A stretch of 10,796 nucleotides of DNA, from NCBI GenBank assembly GCA_964569315.1, contig CAZMUZ010000124.1, forward strand, positions 1-10,796, given 5' to 3'. A program made the translations under genes and the position numbers. Under the pieces are notes generated by a model. The model was not told where the DNA came from and made no database searches. It worked only from the letters and a program-made list of their open reading frames with translations. Source of the DNA: CADEFF01 sp964569315. GTDB lineage: Bacteria; Pseudomonadota; Alphaproteobacteria; Dongiales; Dongiaceae. Shown here piece by piece: positions 1 through 5,375 of the stretch (position 1 is its first letter; each line of letters starts with the position of its first letter).

Positions 1-53
1 ACCCTCGACCCCAACCTTGGCAAGGTTGTGCTCTACCCCTGAGCTACGCCCGC
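1..53 (-). tRNA. tRNA-Gly (anticodon GCC), 3' part cut off by window edge
   Basis: Read on the minus strand from base 53, this is the 5' two thirds of a tRNA. It has an acceptor strand GCGGGCG, a TA linker, a D arm GCTC/GAGC around AGGGGTA, and an anticodon stem CAACC/GGTTG closing the loop TTGCCAA. The anticodon is GCC (plus-strand bases 19-21), which decodes GGC, a very common glycine codon in this GC-rich genome. The T arm begins (GAGGGT) and then the window ends, so the acceptor 3' strand and CCA status cannot be seen. It is transcribed away from the protein genes to its right, from a promoter at 93-120. Confidence 0.95.
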
Positions 54-61
54 ATCCATGA

Positions 62-81
62 TCGACGGCGTCCGCCGTCGA
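62..81 (-). other. Perfect hairpin in the tRNA-Gly 5' leader
   Basis: Bases 62-69 (TCGACGGC) are the exact reverse complement of 74-81 (GCCGTCGA), giving an 8-bp stem with a 4-base loop. It lies between the predicted transcription start (near 86) and the mature tRNA 5' end at 53, so it would form in the precursor leader. It could position RNase P or shield the leader. It is followed by no T tract toward the tRNA, so it is not a terminator. The structure is seen; the role is inferred. Confidence 0.5.
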
Positions 82-92
82 GAGGCGGCCAG

Positions 93-120
93 ATCATAGC
101 CATCGAGCTTCGCATTGCAA
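93..120 (-). promoter_or_regulatory. Sigma70-type promoter for tRNA-Gly
   Basis: On the minus strand a -35 element TTGCAA (plus bases 115-120, 4/6 to TTGACA) is followed by a 16-base spacer and a -10 element TATGAT (plus bases 93-98, 5/6 to TATAAT). The implied start near base 86 lies about 33 bases before the tRNA 5' end, a normal distance for a stable-RNA leader. The patch is more AT-rich than its surroundings. Confidence 0.6.
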
Positions 121-186
121 GGCTGGAGCATGGCCCGGCCCGCCCTTCCGGTCCGTTAAGACGGGCATGGGAGTCCAGCCATTTTT
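121..186 (+). other. Long inverted repeat followed by a T tract, function unknown
   Basis: GGCTGGA (121-127) pairs exactly with TCCAGCC (174-180), and ATTTTT follows at 181-186. The 46-base interior can fold further: CCGT/ACGG (153-156/161-164) closes a TAAG loop. A stem followed by five T's resembles a rho-independent terminator on the plus strand, but no plus-strand gene ends here and the loop is large. It may belong to an unseen short transcript, or be chance. It lies in the gap between the tRNA promoter and the next gene. Confidence 0.3.
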
Positions 187-202
187 CGGGCCCCCGCCGG
201 GG

Positions 203-231
203 TTGAGCGCGGCCGGCCCTGCCGCTAAGAC
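203..231 (+). promoter_or_regulatory. Candidate promoter of the ProXp-ala-like gene
   Basis: TTGAGC (203-208, 4/6 to the -35 consensus) lies 17 bases before TAAGAC (226-231, 3/6 to the -10 consensus), about 41 bases before the start codon at 273. A 6-bp hairpin GCCTCG-gac-CGAGGC (240-254) lies in the would-be leader. The -10 match is weak, so this is only the best candidate in a very GC-rich gap. Confidence 0.3.
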
Positions 232-272
232 TTGCGGCCGCCTCGGACCGAGGCCGTTTCCGGAGACCGCTT

Positions 273-806
273 ATGGCCGAGATCCCATCCGCCGCCGATA
301 GTTCGTCCGCACCGCTGCCGACCAGCCCCGACGCGCTCCTGGCGCAGCTCGAGGCGCTCGGCATCGCGGCCACGGTGCATCGCCATCCGCCGGTCTTCAC
401 CGTCGAGGAATCGCAGGCGCTGCGCGGCTCGCTTCCCGGCGGCCATATCAAGAACCTCTTCCTCCGCAACAAGAAGGGCGACCGTATGTGGCTGGTCGTG
501 CTGGAGGAGAACGCGAAGGTCGATCTGAAGGCGCTCGCCCCCCGGATCGACGGCGACAAGCTTTCCTTCGGCAGCCCGGACCGGCTCATGGCCCATCTCG
601 GCGTCAGGCCGGGTTCGGTGACCCCGCTCGCCCTCGTCAACGACAAGGCCGGCAAGGTGGAGCTGGTGGTGGACCGCGCCATCCTCGCCATGGACCCGGT
701 CAACTGCCATCCGCTCACCAACGACATGACGGTGGCGATCTCGGCCGCGGACCTTGAGTGCTTCTTCGCCGCGACCGGCCATCGGCCCCGGCTGCTCGAT
801 TTCTAG
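273..806 (+). CDS. ProXp-ala-type prolyl-tRNA editing protein (YbaK/ProRS INS family)
   Basis: A 177-residue free-standing trans-editing deacylase of the YbaK/INS superfamily. Family members hydrolyse mischarged tRNA(Pro), usually Ala-tRNA(Pro), in the cytoplasm after errors by prolyl-tRNA synthetase. Visible family signatures are the KNLFL segment with the expected active-site lysine (K60, N61), the strand motif GSVTPLAL (114-121) and the NCHPLTNDMT segment (144-153). The first 20 or so residues are a loose Ser/Pro/Ala extension. Length is normal for PrdX/ProXp-ala proteins (about 160-180 residues). The start is set by GGAG at 262-265, 7 bases before ATG. The gene is separated from cnoX by 120 bp, so it may be a single-gene transcript. 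The family is clear. Ala rather than another amino acid as the edited residue rests on the family pattern. Confidence 0.9.
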   Translation: MAEIPSAADSSSAPLPTSPDALLAQLEALGIAATVHRHPPVFTVEESQALRGSLPGGHIKNLFLRNKKGDRMWLVVLEENAKVDLKALAPRIDGDKLSFGSPDRLMAHLGVRPGSVTPLALVNDKAGKVELVVDRAILAMDPVNCHPLTNDMTVAISAADLECFFAATGHRPRLLDF

Positions 807-882
807 CCCGCGCCGCGGGGAGCCCCGGGGGCCCGCGCCGGCGGCGGCCCGGCCCGGGGCGGGGTTGCCAGATGCCCGCCGA

Positions 883-905
883 CGCGCCATTTATGGCGTG
901 GTTTT
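883..905 (+). terminator. Weak intrinsic terminator or operator dyad before cnoX
   Basis: CGCCAT (885-890) and ATGGCG (893-898) form a perfect inverted repeat around TT. Including one G-T and one C-G outer pair the stem runs 883-900. TTTT follows at 902-905, so an RNA copy would look like a short terminator for the deacylase gene. The dyad also lies 26-44 bases upstream of the cnoX start codon, where an operator would sit. A TTGCCA at 865-870 could be a -35 element, but no good -10 follows. The symmetry is seen; which role applies is open. Confidence 0.35.
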
Positions 906-926
906 CGGAACATACGGGATCAAGCG

Positions 927-1871
927 ATGGACATCCTGATCGGCCAGGGCAACGGCGCCGCCGGCGCGAACGGCGCGGCCGCGGCCGGCCTCGTCAAGGA
1001 CAGCGACACCGAGCATTTCATGACCGACGTGATCGACGCGTCGAACGAGGTGCCGGTGATCGTCGATTTCTGGGCGACCTGGTGCGGCCCTTGCAAGCAG
1101 CTCGGGCCGCAGCTCGAGAAGGCGGTCAAGGACGCCAAGGGCGCGGTGCGTCTCGTCAAGATCGACGTGGACAAGAACCAGGAGCTGGCGGCGCAGATGC
1201 GCGTCCAGTCGATCCCGGCGGTCTATGCCTTTTTCCAGGGGCGCCCGGTCGACGGCTTCGTGGGCGCGCTGCAGGAAAGCCAGATCAAGGCCTTCGTGCA
1301 GCGGCTGCTGAAGCAGGCGGGCGGCCAGGCGCCCGGCCCTTCGCCGGTCGAGCAGGCGCTGGAGCAGGCGGAAGCGGCCCTCAAGGCGGGCGATGCCGGT
1401 GCGGCCAGCGCGCTTTTCGGCCAGGTGCTGCAGCATGAGCCGGAGAACGCCGCGGCGGCGGGCGGCCTCGTCCGGGCGCTGGTGAAGGGCGGCGATCCCG
1501 CCCAGGCGCGCGAGGTGCTGGACGGGCTGCCGCCGGCGCTCGCCAAGGATCCGGCGATCGAGACGGCGCGCACCGCGCTCGAGCTCGCCGAGCAGGCCGG
1601 CAAGGCCGCCGGCGCCACGGGCGAGCTCGAGGCGAAGGTCGCGCAGAACCCGAAGGATCACCAGTCGCGCTACGACCTGGCGCTGGCGCTCTATGGCGGC
1701 GGCAACGCCGAGGGTGCGGTCGACCAGCTTCTGGAAATCGTGCGGCGCGAGCGCGGCTGGAACGAGGAGGCCGCGCGCAAGCAGCTCGTGAAGATCTTCG
1801 AGGCGGCGGGACCGACCGATCCGGTGACGCTCTCGGGGCGGCGACGCCTCTCCTCGATCCTCTTCGCCTAA
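927..1871 (+). CDS. cnoX: CnoX-type chaperedoxin: thioredoxin domain plus TPR-like helical C-terminus
   Basis: A 314-residue protein of the YbbN/CnoX family. A thioredoxin fold (about 22-125) carries the intact redox motif WCGPC (C53, C56) and the cis-proline loop SIPAVY (P97). An alanine-rich helical region with TPR-like repeats (about 137-314) follows. Family members hold unfolding proteins, protect cysteines from over-oxidation and hand clients to refolding chaperones. E. coli CnoX lacks the first active-site cysteine; the intact CXXC here resembles the redox-active alphaproteobacterial form studied in Caulobacter. No signal peptide is seen, so it is cytoplasmic. The start has a GGGA 7 bases upstream (916-919). 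The next gene starts 4 bases after its TAA, so this gene heads a tight operon. Older pipelines would call it 'thioredoxin' (trxA), but the length and C-terminal repeats argue against a simple thioredoxin. Confidence 0.92.
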   Translation: MDILIGQGNGAAGANGAAAAGLVKDSDTEHFMTDVIDASNEVPVIVDFWATWCGPCKQLGPQLEKAVKDAKGAVRLVKIDVDKNQELAAQMRVQSIPAVYAFFQGRPVDGFVGALQESQIKAFVQRLLKQAGGQAPGPSPVEQALEQAEAALKAGDAGAASALFGQVLQHEPENAAAAGGLVRALVKGGDPAQAREVLDGLPPALAKDPAIETARTALELAEQAGKAAGATGELEAKVAQNPKDHQSRYDLALALYGGGNAEGAVDQLLEIVRRERGWNEEAARKQLVKIFEAAGPTDPVTLSGRRRLSSILFA

Positions 1872-1875
1872 GGCC

Positions 1876-2538
1876 ATGGCCCGCAGCCCGTTCGATCCGC
1901 CTTTCGAGGAGCTGCCGGCCACGCTGCCGATCTTTCCGCTCTCCGGCGTGCTGCTGCTGCCGCAGGGCAAGCTGCCGCTCAACATCTTCGAGCCGCGCTA
2001 CCTGCAGATGACGCGCGACGCGCTCGCCGGCGACCGGCTGATCGGCATGATCCAGCCGACCGCGCCGGAGGAGCCGGGCCGGCCGCAGCCGCTCTTCGAG
2101 ACCGGCTGCGCCGGGCGCATCGTCTCCTTCGCCGAGACCGAGGACGGGCGCTATCTCATCACGCTTGCCGGGCTCGTGCGGTTCAAGATCCGCGCGGAGA
2201 TCGCGACGGCCGGCGGCTATCGCCGGGTCGAGCCGGATTTCGCGCCCTTCGCCGGCGACATGACGGAGGAAGCGCCGTCGGGCGCGATCGACCGGCAACG
2301 CCTGATGCGCGCGCTCCGCGCCTATTTCCGGCAGCAGGGCATCTCCGCGGACTGGGAGTCGATCGAGAAGACGAGCGATGCGCTGCTCGTGATTTCGCTC
2401 GGCATGGTCTGCCCGTTCCAGCCCGAGGAGAAGCAGGCGCTGCTCGAGGCGGCGGACGAAACGGAGCGGGCGCGGATCCTGACCGCGCTCCTCGAGATGG
2501 GGCTGCTCGCGAGCGGCGCCGACAGCGCGCGCCACTAG
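1876..2538 (+). CDS. LON peptidase substrate-binding (Lon N-terminal) domain protein
   Basis: A 220-residue protein that is essentially the Lon protease N-terminal substrate-recognition domain, with no AAA+ or Ser-Lys peptidase part. Diagnostic segments are LPIFPLSGVLLLPQGKLPLNIFEPRYLQM near residues 16-45 (key residues F20-P21-L22 and the IFEPRY block) and the later G-R-I and LVRFKI strands. Such stand-alone proteins are common in alphaproteobacteria and their biochemical role is not settled. They may bind unfolded or specific clients. ATG lies 4 bases after the cnoX stop with only AAGG overlapping that stop as a ribosome site, so translation is probably coupled to cnoX. Being coupled to a chaperedoxin supports a proteostasis role, as an inference. 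Confidence 0.9.
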   Translation: MARSPFDPPFEELPATLPIFPLSGVLLLPQGKLPLNIFEPRYLQMTRDALAGDRLIGMIQPTAPEEPGRPQPLFETGCAGRIVSFAETEDGRYLITLAGLVRFKIRAEIATAGGYRRVEPDFAPFAGDMTEEAPSGAIDRQRLMRALRAYFRQQGISADWESIEKTSDALLVISLGMVCPFQPEEKQALLEAADETERARILTALLEMGLLASGADSARH

Positions 2539-2566
2539 GCCCGCCGCGCAACTGGAGAGAAGAGCG

Positions 2567-2755
2567 ATGCCCGACGTCGATCCCAAGCTGCTCGAGATCC
2601 TGGTCTGCCCGGTGACCAAGGGCCCGCTCGTCTATGACCGCGAAAAGCAGGAGCTCGTCAGCCGCCAGGCGGGGCTCGCCTTTCCGATCCGCGAGGGCAT
2701 GCCGATCATGCTGCCGGACGAGGCGCGCACGCTCGGCGACAACGAGCAGCGCTAG
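2567..2755 (+). CDS. Trm112-like / UPF0434 (YcaR-type) small protein
   Basis: A 62-residue protein of the Trm112/UPF0434 family: PKLLEILVCPVTKGPL then EKQELVSR, LAFPIREGMPIML and a DEAR tail. Family members in other branches are small zinc-ribbon partners that activate methyltransferases; the bacterial role is unclear. Only one cysteine remains (C14). The second cysteine of the usual CPxC is threonine (T17) and the distal cysteine positions are missing, so a zinc site is unlikely. A strong ribosome site GGAGA (2554-2558) lies 8 bases before ATG. It sits 28 bases after the LON-domain gene and 12 bases before the DUF971 gene, so it is in the same operon. Confidence 0.9.
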   Translation: MPDVDPKLLEILVCPVTKGPLVYDREKQELVSRQAGLAFPIREGMPIMLPDEARTLGDNEQR

Positions 2756-2767
2756 CCGGGCGCAGCG

Positions 2768-3151
2768 ATGGCCGAGAGCTTCAATGCCGCGCACTGGCCG
2801 GTCGAGATCCGCCTCAAATCGGCGGAGAAGATCCTCGAGGTCGATTTCGACAATGGCGTCAGCTTCCGCTACCCGGCCGAATATCTCCGCGTCGAATCGC
2901 CCTCGGCCGAGGTGCAGGGCCATGGGCCCGGCCAGAAGACCATCGTCGCCGGCCGCGCCGCGGTCGGCATCCTCGCCCTCGAGCCGGTCGGGAACTATGC
3001 CGTGCGCATCAAGTTCGACGACCTGCACGATACCGGCATCTATAGCTGGAGCTACCTCTACGAGCTCGGCGAGAAACAGGCCGAAAACTGGCAGGCCTAT
3101 CTGGAAGCGCTGAAGAAACAGGGACTTAGCCGAGAAGCGCCGAGGCGCTGA
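2768..3151 (+). CDS. DUF971 (gamma-butyrobetaine hydroxylase-like N-terminal domain) protein
   Basis: A 127-residue single-domain protein. The pattern WPVEIRLKSAEKILEVDFD, then FRYPAEYLRVESPSAEVQGHG, and later VGNYAVRIKFDDLHDTGIYSW is typical of DUF971. The domain also occurs at the N-terminus of gamma-butyrobetaine hydroxylase and the C-terminus of the plant Fe-S carrier HCF101. The function of free-standing bacterial copies is not firmly known; a link to Fe-S or metal handling is a family-based guess. No cysteines are present, so it is unlikely to bind a cluster through thiols. It is the last gene of the cnoX operon. A small hairpin AGCGC/GCGCT (3136-3149) overlaps the stop codon, but no good T tract follows. 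Confidence 0.88.
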   Translation: MAESFNAAHWPVEIRLKSAEKILEVDFDNGVSFRYPAEYLRVESPSAEVQGHGPGQKTIVAGRAAVGILALEPVGNYAVRIKFDDLHDTGIYSWSYLYELGEKQAENWQAYLEALKKQGLSREAPRR

Positions 3152-3159
3152 GTCAGTCT

Positions 3160-3208
3160 TTCAATTCCTGATTGGGAGATTATATACTCCTGATCGGGAG
3201 ATTCTATG
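3160..3208 (+). promoter_or_regulatory. Promoter and overlapping operator of the Xre-RES toxin-antitoxin operon
   Basis: This is a sharply AT-rich patch. TATACT (3183-3188) is a 5/6 match to the -10 consensus, with a weak -35 TTCAAT (3160-3165) 17 bases upstream. The expected start near 3195 would leave a leader of only about 11 bases. Two direct repeats overlie it: the first fills the -35/-10 spacer, the second covers the transcription start and the ribosome site GGGAG (3196-3200, 5 bases before ATG 3206). A protein bound to both copies would block RNA polymerase. Autoregulation by the antitoxin, alone or with toxin, is the usual mode for this class and is inferred here. Confidence 0.65.
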
Positions 3209-3209
3209 A
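3166..3209 (+). repeat. Two 22-bp-spaced direct repeats, likely antitoxin operator
   Basis: Copy 1 (3166-3187) and copy 2 (3188-3209) abut head to tail and agree at 18 of 22 positions. The core TCCTGATYGGGAGATT differs at one base only. Each core contains an imperfect dyad, TCC-N6-GGA, centred on TGATYG. The 22-bp period is about two turns of B-DNA, so both sites would face the same side of the helix, fitting cooperative binding. The repeats are seen directly; binding by the adjacent antitoxin is inferred. Confidence 0.75.
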
Positions 3210-3643
3210 CCGCACCACAACCCTATCCGGCTTCGCGCTACGAGCCCGCCCCGGTGCCGGACCTCGGCGACCGCGCGACGCGCGAGCGGCTCAGCCGCGC
3301 GGCGATCGGCGCCTTCCTCAATGCGATGGCGCGCTGGCGCGTGCGGGACGAGGATGCGCGCGGGCTTCTCGGCGGTATGTCGAACGGGCCCTTCTACGCG
3401 ATGAAGAAGGACCGCGCCCGCACCCTCGACGCCGACACCCTCACCCGCATCTCCTATCTCGTCGGCATCTTCAAGGCGCTCAACATCCTCCATTCCGAAG
3501 CGCTCGCCGACGAATGGATCCAGCTTCCGAACAGCAACCGGATCTTCGCCGGCCGCACGCCGCTCGACTACATGATCAAGGGCGGCCTGCCCGCCATGCA
3601 GACCGTCCGCCGCCTGCTCGACGGACGGCGGGGCGGGATGTGA
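3206..3643 (+). CDS. Antitoxin, Xre/MbcA/ParS family (DUF2384 toxin-binding domain)
   Basis: A 145-residue antitoxin with an N-terminal helical DNA-binding region (about 25-75) and a C-terminal MbcA/ParS/Xre toxin-binding domain (about 85-145). The latter shows ISYLVGIFKALNILH, then DEWIQLPNSNRIFAGRTPLDYM and the closing LPAMQTVRRLLDG. The family binds and neutralises RES-domain toxins and represses its own promoter. ATG 3206 follows GGGAG by 5 bases. Its TGA (3641-3643) overlaps the toxin's GTG start (3640-3642), so toxin synthesis depends on antitoxin translation. The paired toxin downstream makes the assignment secure. Confidence 0.93.
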   Translation: MTAPQPYPASRYEPAPVPDLGDRATRERLSRAAIGAFLNAMARWRVRDEDARGLLGGMSNGPFYAMKKDRARTLDADTLTRISYLVGIFKALNILHSEALADEWIQLPNSNRIFAGRTPLDYMIKGGLPAMQTVRRLLDGRRGGM

Positions 3644-4326
3644 CGCTGCCGGAAGTCGCGCTGCTCCGGCGGCGCGACACGCACCGGCTGATCCCGTCGA
3701 GATACAGCGAGGACAATGCGAGCGTGCTGCTGCGCATTGCCGAGGACGACGCGCATCTGGCCGACATCTTCGAGCTCGACAACGCGACCAACGACCGGCT
3801 GCTGGCGGAGCGGGAGCGGCTGCCCGGAATCGGCATCCACGAGCTGGTGTTCGGCCTGCCCTATTTCCGCATCGTGAACGCCGCCTTCTGCCATCCCCAT
3901 CCGCTCGGCAGCCGCTTCAACGGGCCGGAGCGCGGCGCCTGGTATGCGGCTTTCGAGCGCGCGACCGCAGAGGCCGAGGTCGCCTTTCATAAATGGATCG
4001 AGCTTTCCGAGATCGGCCGGCTCGAGGAGGAAGTCACCTATGACGACTACCTCGCCGATTTCAGCGCCGGGTTCCACGACATCCGCGAGGATGCGCGCTT
4101 CGCCGACTGCCTTGCGCCGGGGAGCTACGTCGCCGCGCAGGCGCTTGCCGAAACGCTGCTGGAGGCGGGCTCGCTCGGCATCCTCTATCCGAGCGTCCGC
4201 CGGCCGCGCGGCAGCTGCCTCGCCTGCTTCCGCCCGGCGCTGGTGATGAACCCGCGCAAGGCGAAGACCTATCTCTTCCGCTGGGAGGGCAAGCCGGCGC
4301 CGGTGATCCGCCCCGTCCCGGCGTGA
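3640..4326 (+). CDS. RES-domain toxin (NAD+ glycohydrolase/phosphorylase family)
   Basis: A 228-residue RES-domain protein. Studied relatives (MbcT of Mycobacterium, Pseudomonas Res) degrade NAD+ and arrest growth unless bound by the antitoxin. The three name residues are visible: R92 in GSRFN, E113 in TAEAE and S185 in ILYPSVR, with the conserved WYAAFE (101-106) between. The longer-form signatures are also present: a lead-in around TNDRLLAE and HELVFGLPYFRIVNAAF, then SYVAAQALAETLL and CLACFRPALV. The domain therefore looks complete and active. Start choice: GTG at 3640 overlaps the antitoxin stop and gives a protein of family length. The same frame stays open to 3172, but that stretch lies inside the antitoxin gene and does not resemble the family. 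A GGGCGGGA run just upstream may serve as ribosome site. Confidence 0.92.
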   Translation: MTLPEVALLRRRDTHRLIPSRYSEDNASVLLRIAEDDAHLADIFELDNATNDRLLAERERLPGIGIHELVFGLPYFRIVNAAFCHPHPLGSRFNGPERGAWYAAFERATAEAEVAFHKWIELSEIGRLEEEVTYDDYLADFSAGFHDIREDARFADCLAPGSYVAAQALAETLLEAGSLGILYPSVRRPRGSCLACFRPALVMNPRKAKTYLFRWEGKPAPVIRPVPA

Positions 4327-4456
4327 GCGTGGGCGGCGCCCGTCCCCGCGCGAGCGCCGCGCGGAAGCGGTCATGTCGATCTCCCTCGCCCCGCTTGACC
4401 GCGAACCCGAGGCGGCGCGAAGCTGCCGGCGGTCTTTCCCGTCGAGGTCGCCCGAC

Positions 4457-5371
4457 ATGACCGCCCCCTTGCCTACCGCCGACCCCATCGCCGAGCCGCG
4501 CCACCGGCTCAACCCGGCCGAGATCGCCGCCTTCCGGCGCGACGGCTTCGTGATCCGGCGGCAGCTTTTCGACCCGGCGGAGCTGGCCCCGCTGGCCGAG
4601 GCCTGCGGGAGAGATCCGGGGCTCGACGGGGCGCTGGGCGGCATCGCCGACAGCAGCGGCAATCTGCAGGAGGTGGTCTCCTGGACCGAGCTCGGCGATG
4701 ACCTGCTCGGCGTCATCCCGCGCGTCGCGCGGCTGGTCGAGGGCGCCGAGGCGCTGCTCGGCACGCCGGTCTATCACTGGCATTCCAAGCTCTCGATGAA
4801 GCGCCCCGGCAGCGCCGGCCGGTGGGACTGGCATCAGGATTACGGCTACTGGTACCACGAGGGTTGCCTCTATCCGAACCTCGTGACCTGCATGGTCGCG
4901 GTCGATCCGGCGACCGAGGCGAATGGCTGCGTCAAGCTCGTCAAAGGATCGCATCTCGCGGGCCGCATCGAGCATGGCAAGGTCGGCGAGGCGAGCGGCG
5001 TCGATCCGGCGCGGCTCGAGAAGATCCTCGCGCGGCACGAGGTGGTGCCCTGCGAGCTCCGGCCCGGCGACGCCGCCTTCTTCCATGCCAACACGCTGCA
5101 TGGCTCGGGACCGAACGAGTCGAGCGCGCCGCGCACGATCATCCATTTCAGCTACAACGCGATCCATAACAGCCCCTTCATCGCGGGGCAGGAACGGCAT
5201 GCCTATCGCCCGCTCGCGAAGCTCGCCGACGACAGCCTGCGCGCGCGCCGCTTCAGGACCGTCTTCAGCGGCCAGAGCTTCCATCTGCCCGACCCGTCGC
5301 GCCCGGCCAACAGCTACGGCTACAAGGTGCTGCGCCATGCCGAGCGCCGCGCGACCGACGGGATGATGTGA
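4457..5371 (+). CDS. Phytanoyl-CoA dioxygenase (PhyH)-family Fe(II)/2-oxoglutarate oxygenase, substrate unknown
   Basis: A 304-residue non-haem iron oxygenase. The facial triad is H126-x-D128 (in WHQDYGYW) and H215 (in ANTLHGSGPN), with R226 eleven residues later as the likely 2-oxoglutarate carboxylate ligand (APRTIIHF). The double-stranded beta-helix between them is intact, including VDPATEANGCVKLVKGSH. Family members hydroxylate or otherwise oxidise small molecules using O2 and 2-oxoglutarate. The substrate cannot be read from sequence, and the neighbours give no pathway. Start: ATG 4457 has GAGG at 4444-4447 and begins a family-like N-terminus. ATG 4373 in the same frame (GGAAG at 4363-4367) would add 28 Arg/Ser-rich residues that look non-coding, but it cannot be excluded. 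The gene begins 130 bp after the RES toxin and ends 4 bases from the converging UbiH-family gene. Confidence 0.85.
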   Translation: MTAPLPTADPIAEPRHRLNPAEIAAFRRDGFVIRRQLFDPAELAPLAEACGRDPGLDGALGGIADSSGNLQEVVSWTELGDDLLGVIPRVARLVEGAEALLGTPVYHWHSKLSMKRPGSAGRWDWHQDYGYWYHEGCLYPNLVTCMVAVDPATEANGCVKLVKGSHLAGRIEHGKVGEASGVDPARLEKILARHEVVPCELRPGDAAFFHANTLHGSGPNESSAPRTIIHFSYNAIHNSPFIAGQERHAYRPLAKLADDSLRARRFRTVFSGQSFHLPDPSRPANSYGYKVLRHAERRATDGMM

Positions 5372-5375
5372 GGGG

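Noticed and set aside
1..272. tRNA-Gly as an integration site for a mobile element
   Set aside because: No integrase gene and no repeated tRNA 3' end is visible. The tRNA 3' end, where attachment usually occurs, is outside the window.
822..860. GC-rich inverted repeat GCCCCGGG/CCCGGGGC after the deacylase gene
   Set aside because: The loop is 23 bases, competing pairings exist, no T tract follows, and such repeats are expected in this extremely GC-rich stretch.
891..1985. A reverse-strand open frame of 364 codons opposite cnoX and the LON-domain gene
   Set aside because: It has no domain signature and crosses two well-supported forward genes; it is a composition shadow.
3136..3160. Possible terminator at the end of the DUF971 gene
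   Set aside because: The AGCGC/GCGCT stem is only 5 bp and overlaps the stop codon. The nearest T-rich run (TCTTTC) starts about 8 bases later, so it is a poor intrinsic terminator.
3172..3639. N-terminal extension of the RES toxin frame into the antitoxin gene
   Set aside because: The extra residues are Arg/Pro-rich and lie inside the well-supported antitoxin. GTG 3640 gives a protein of the normal RES family length.
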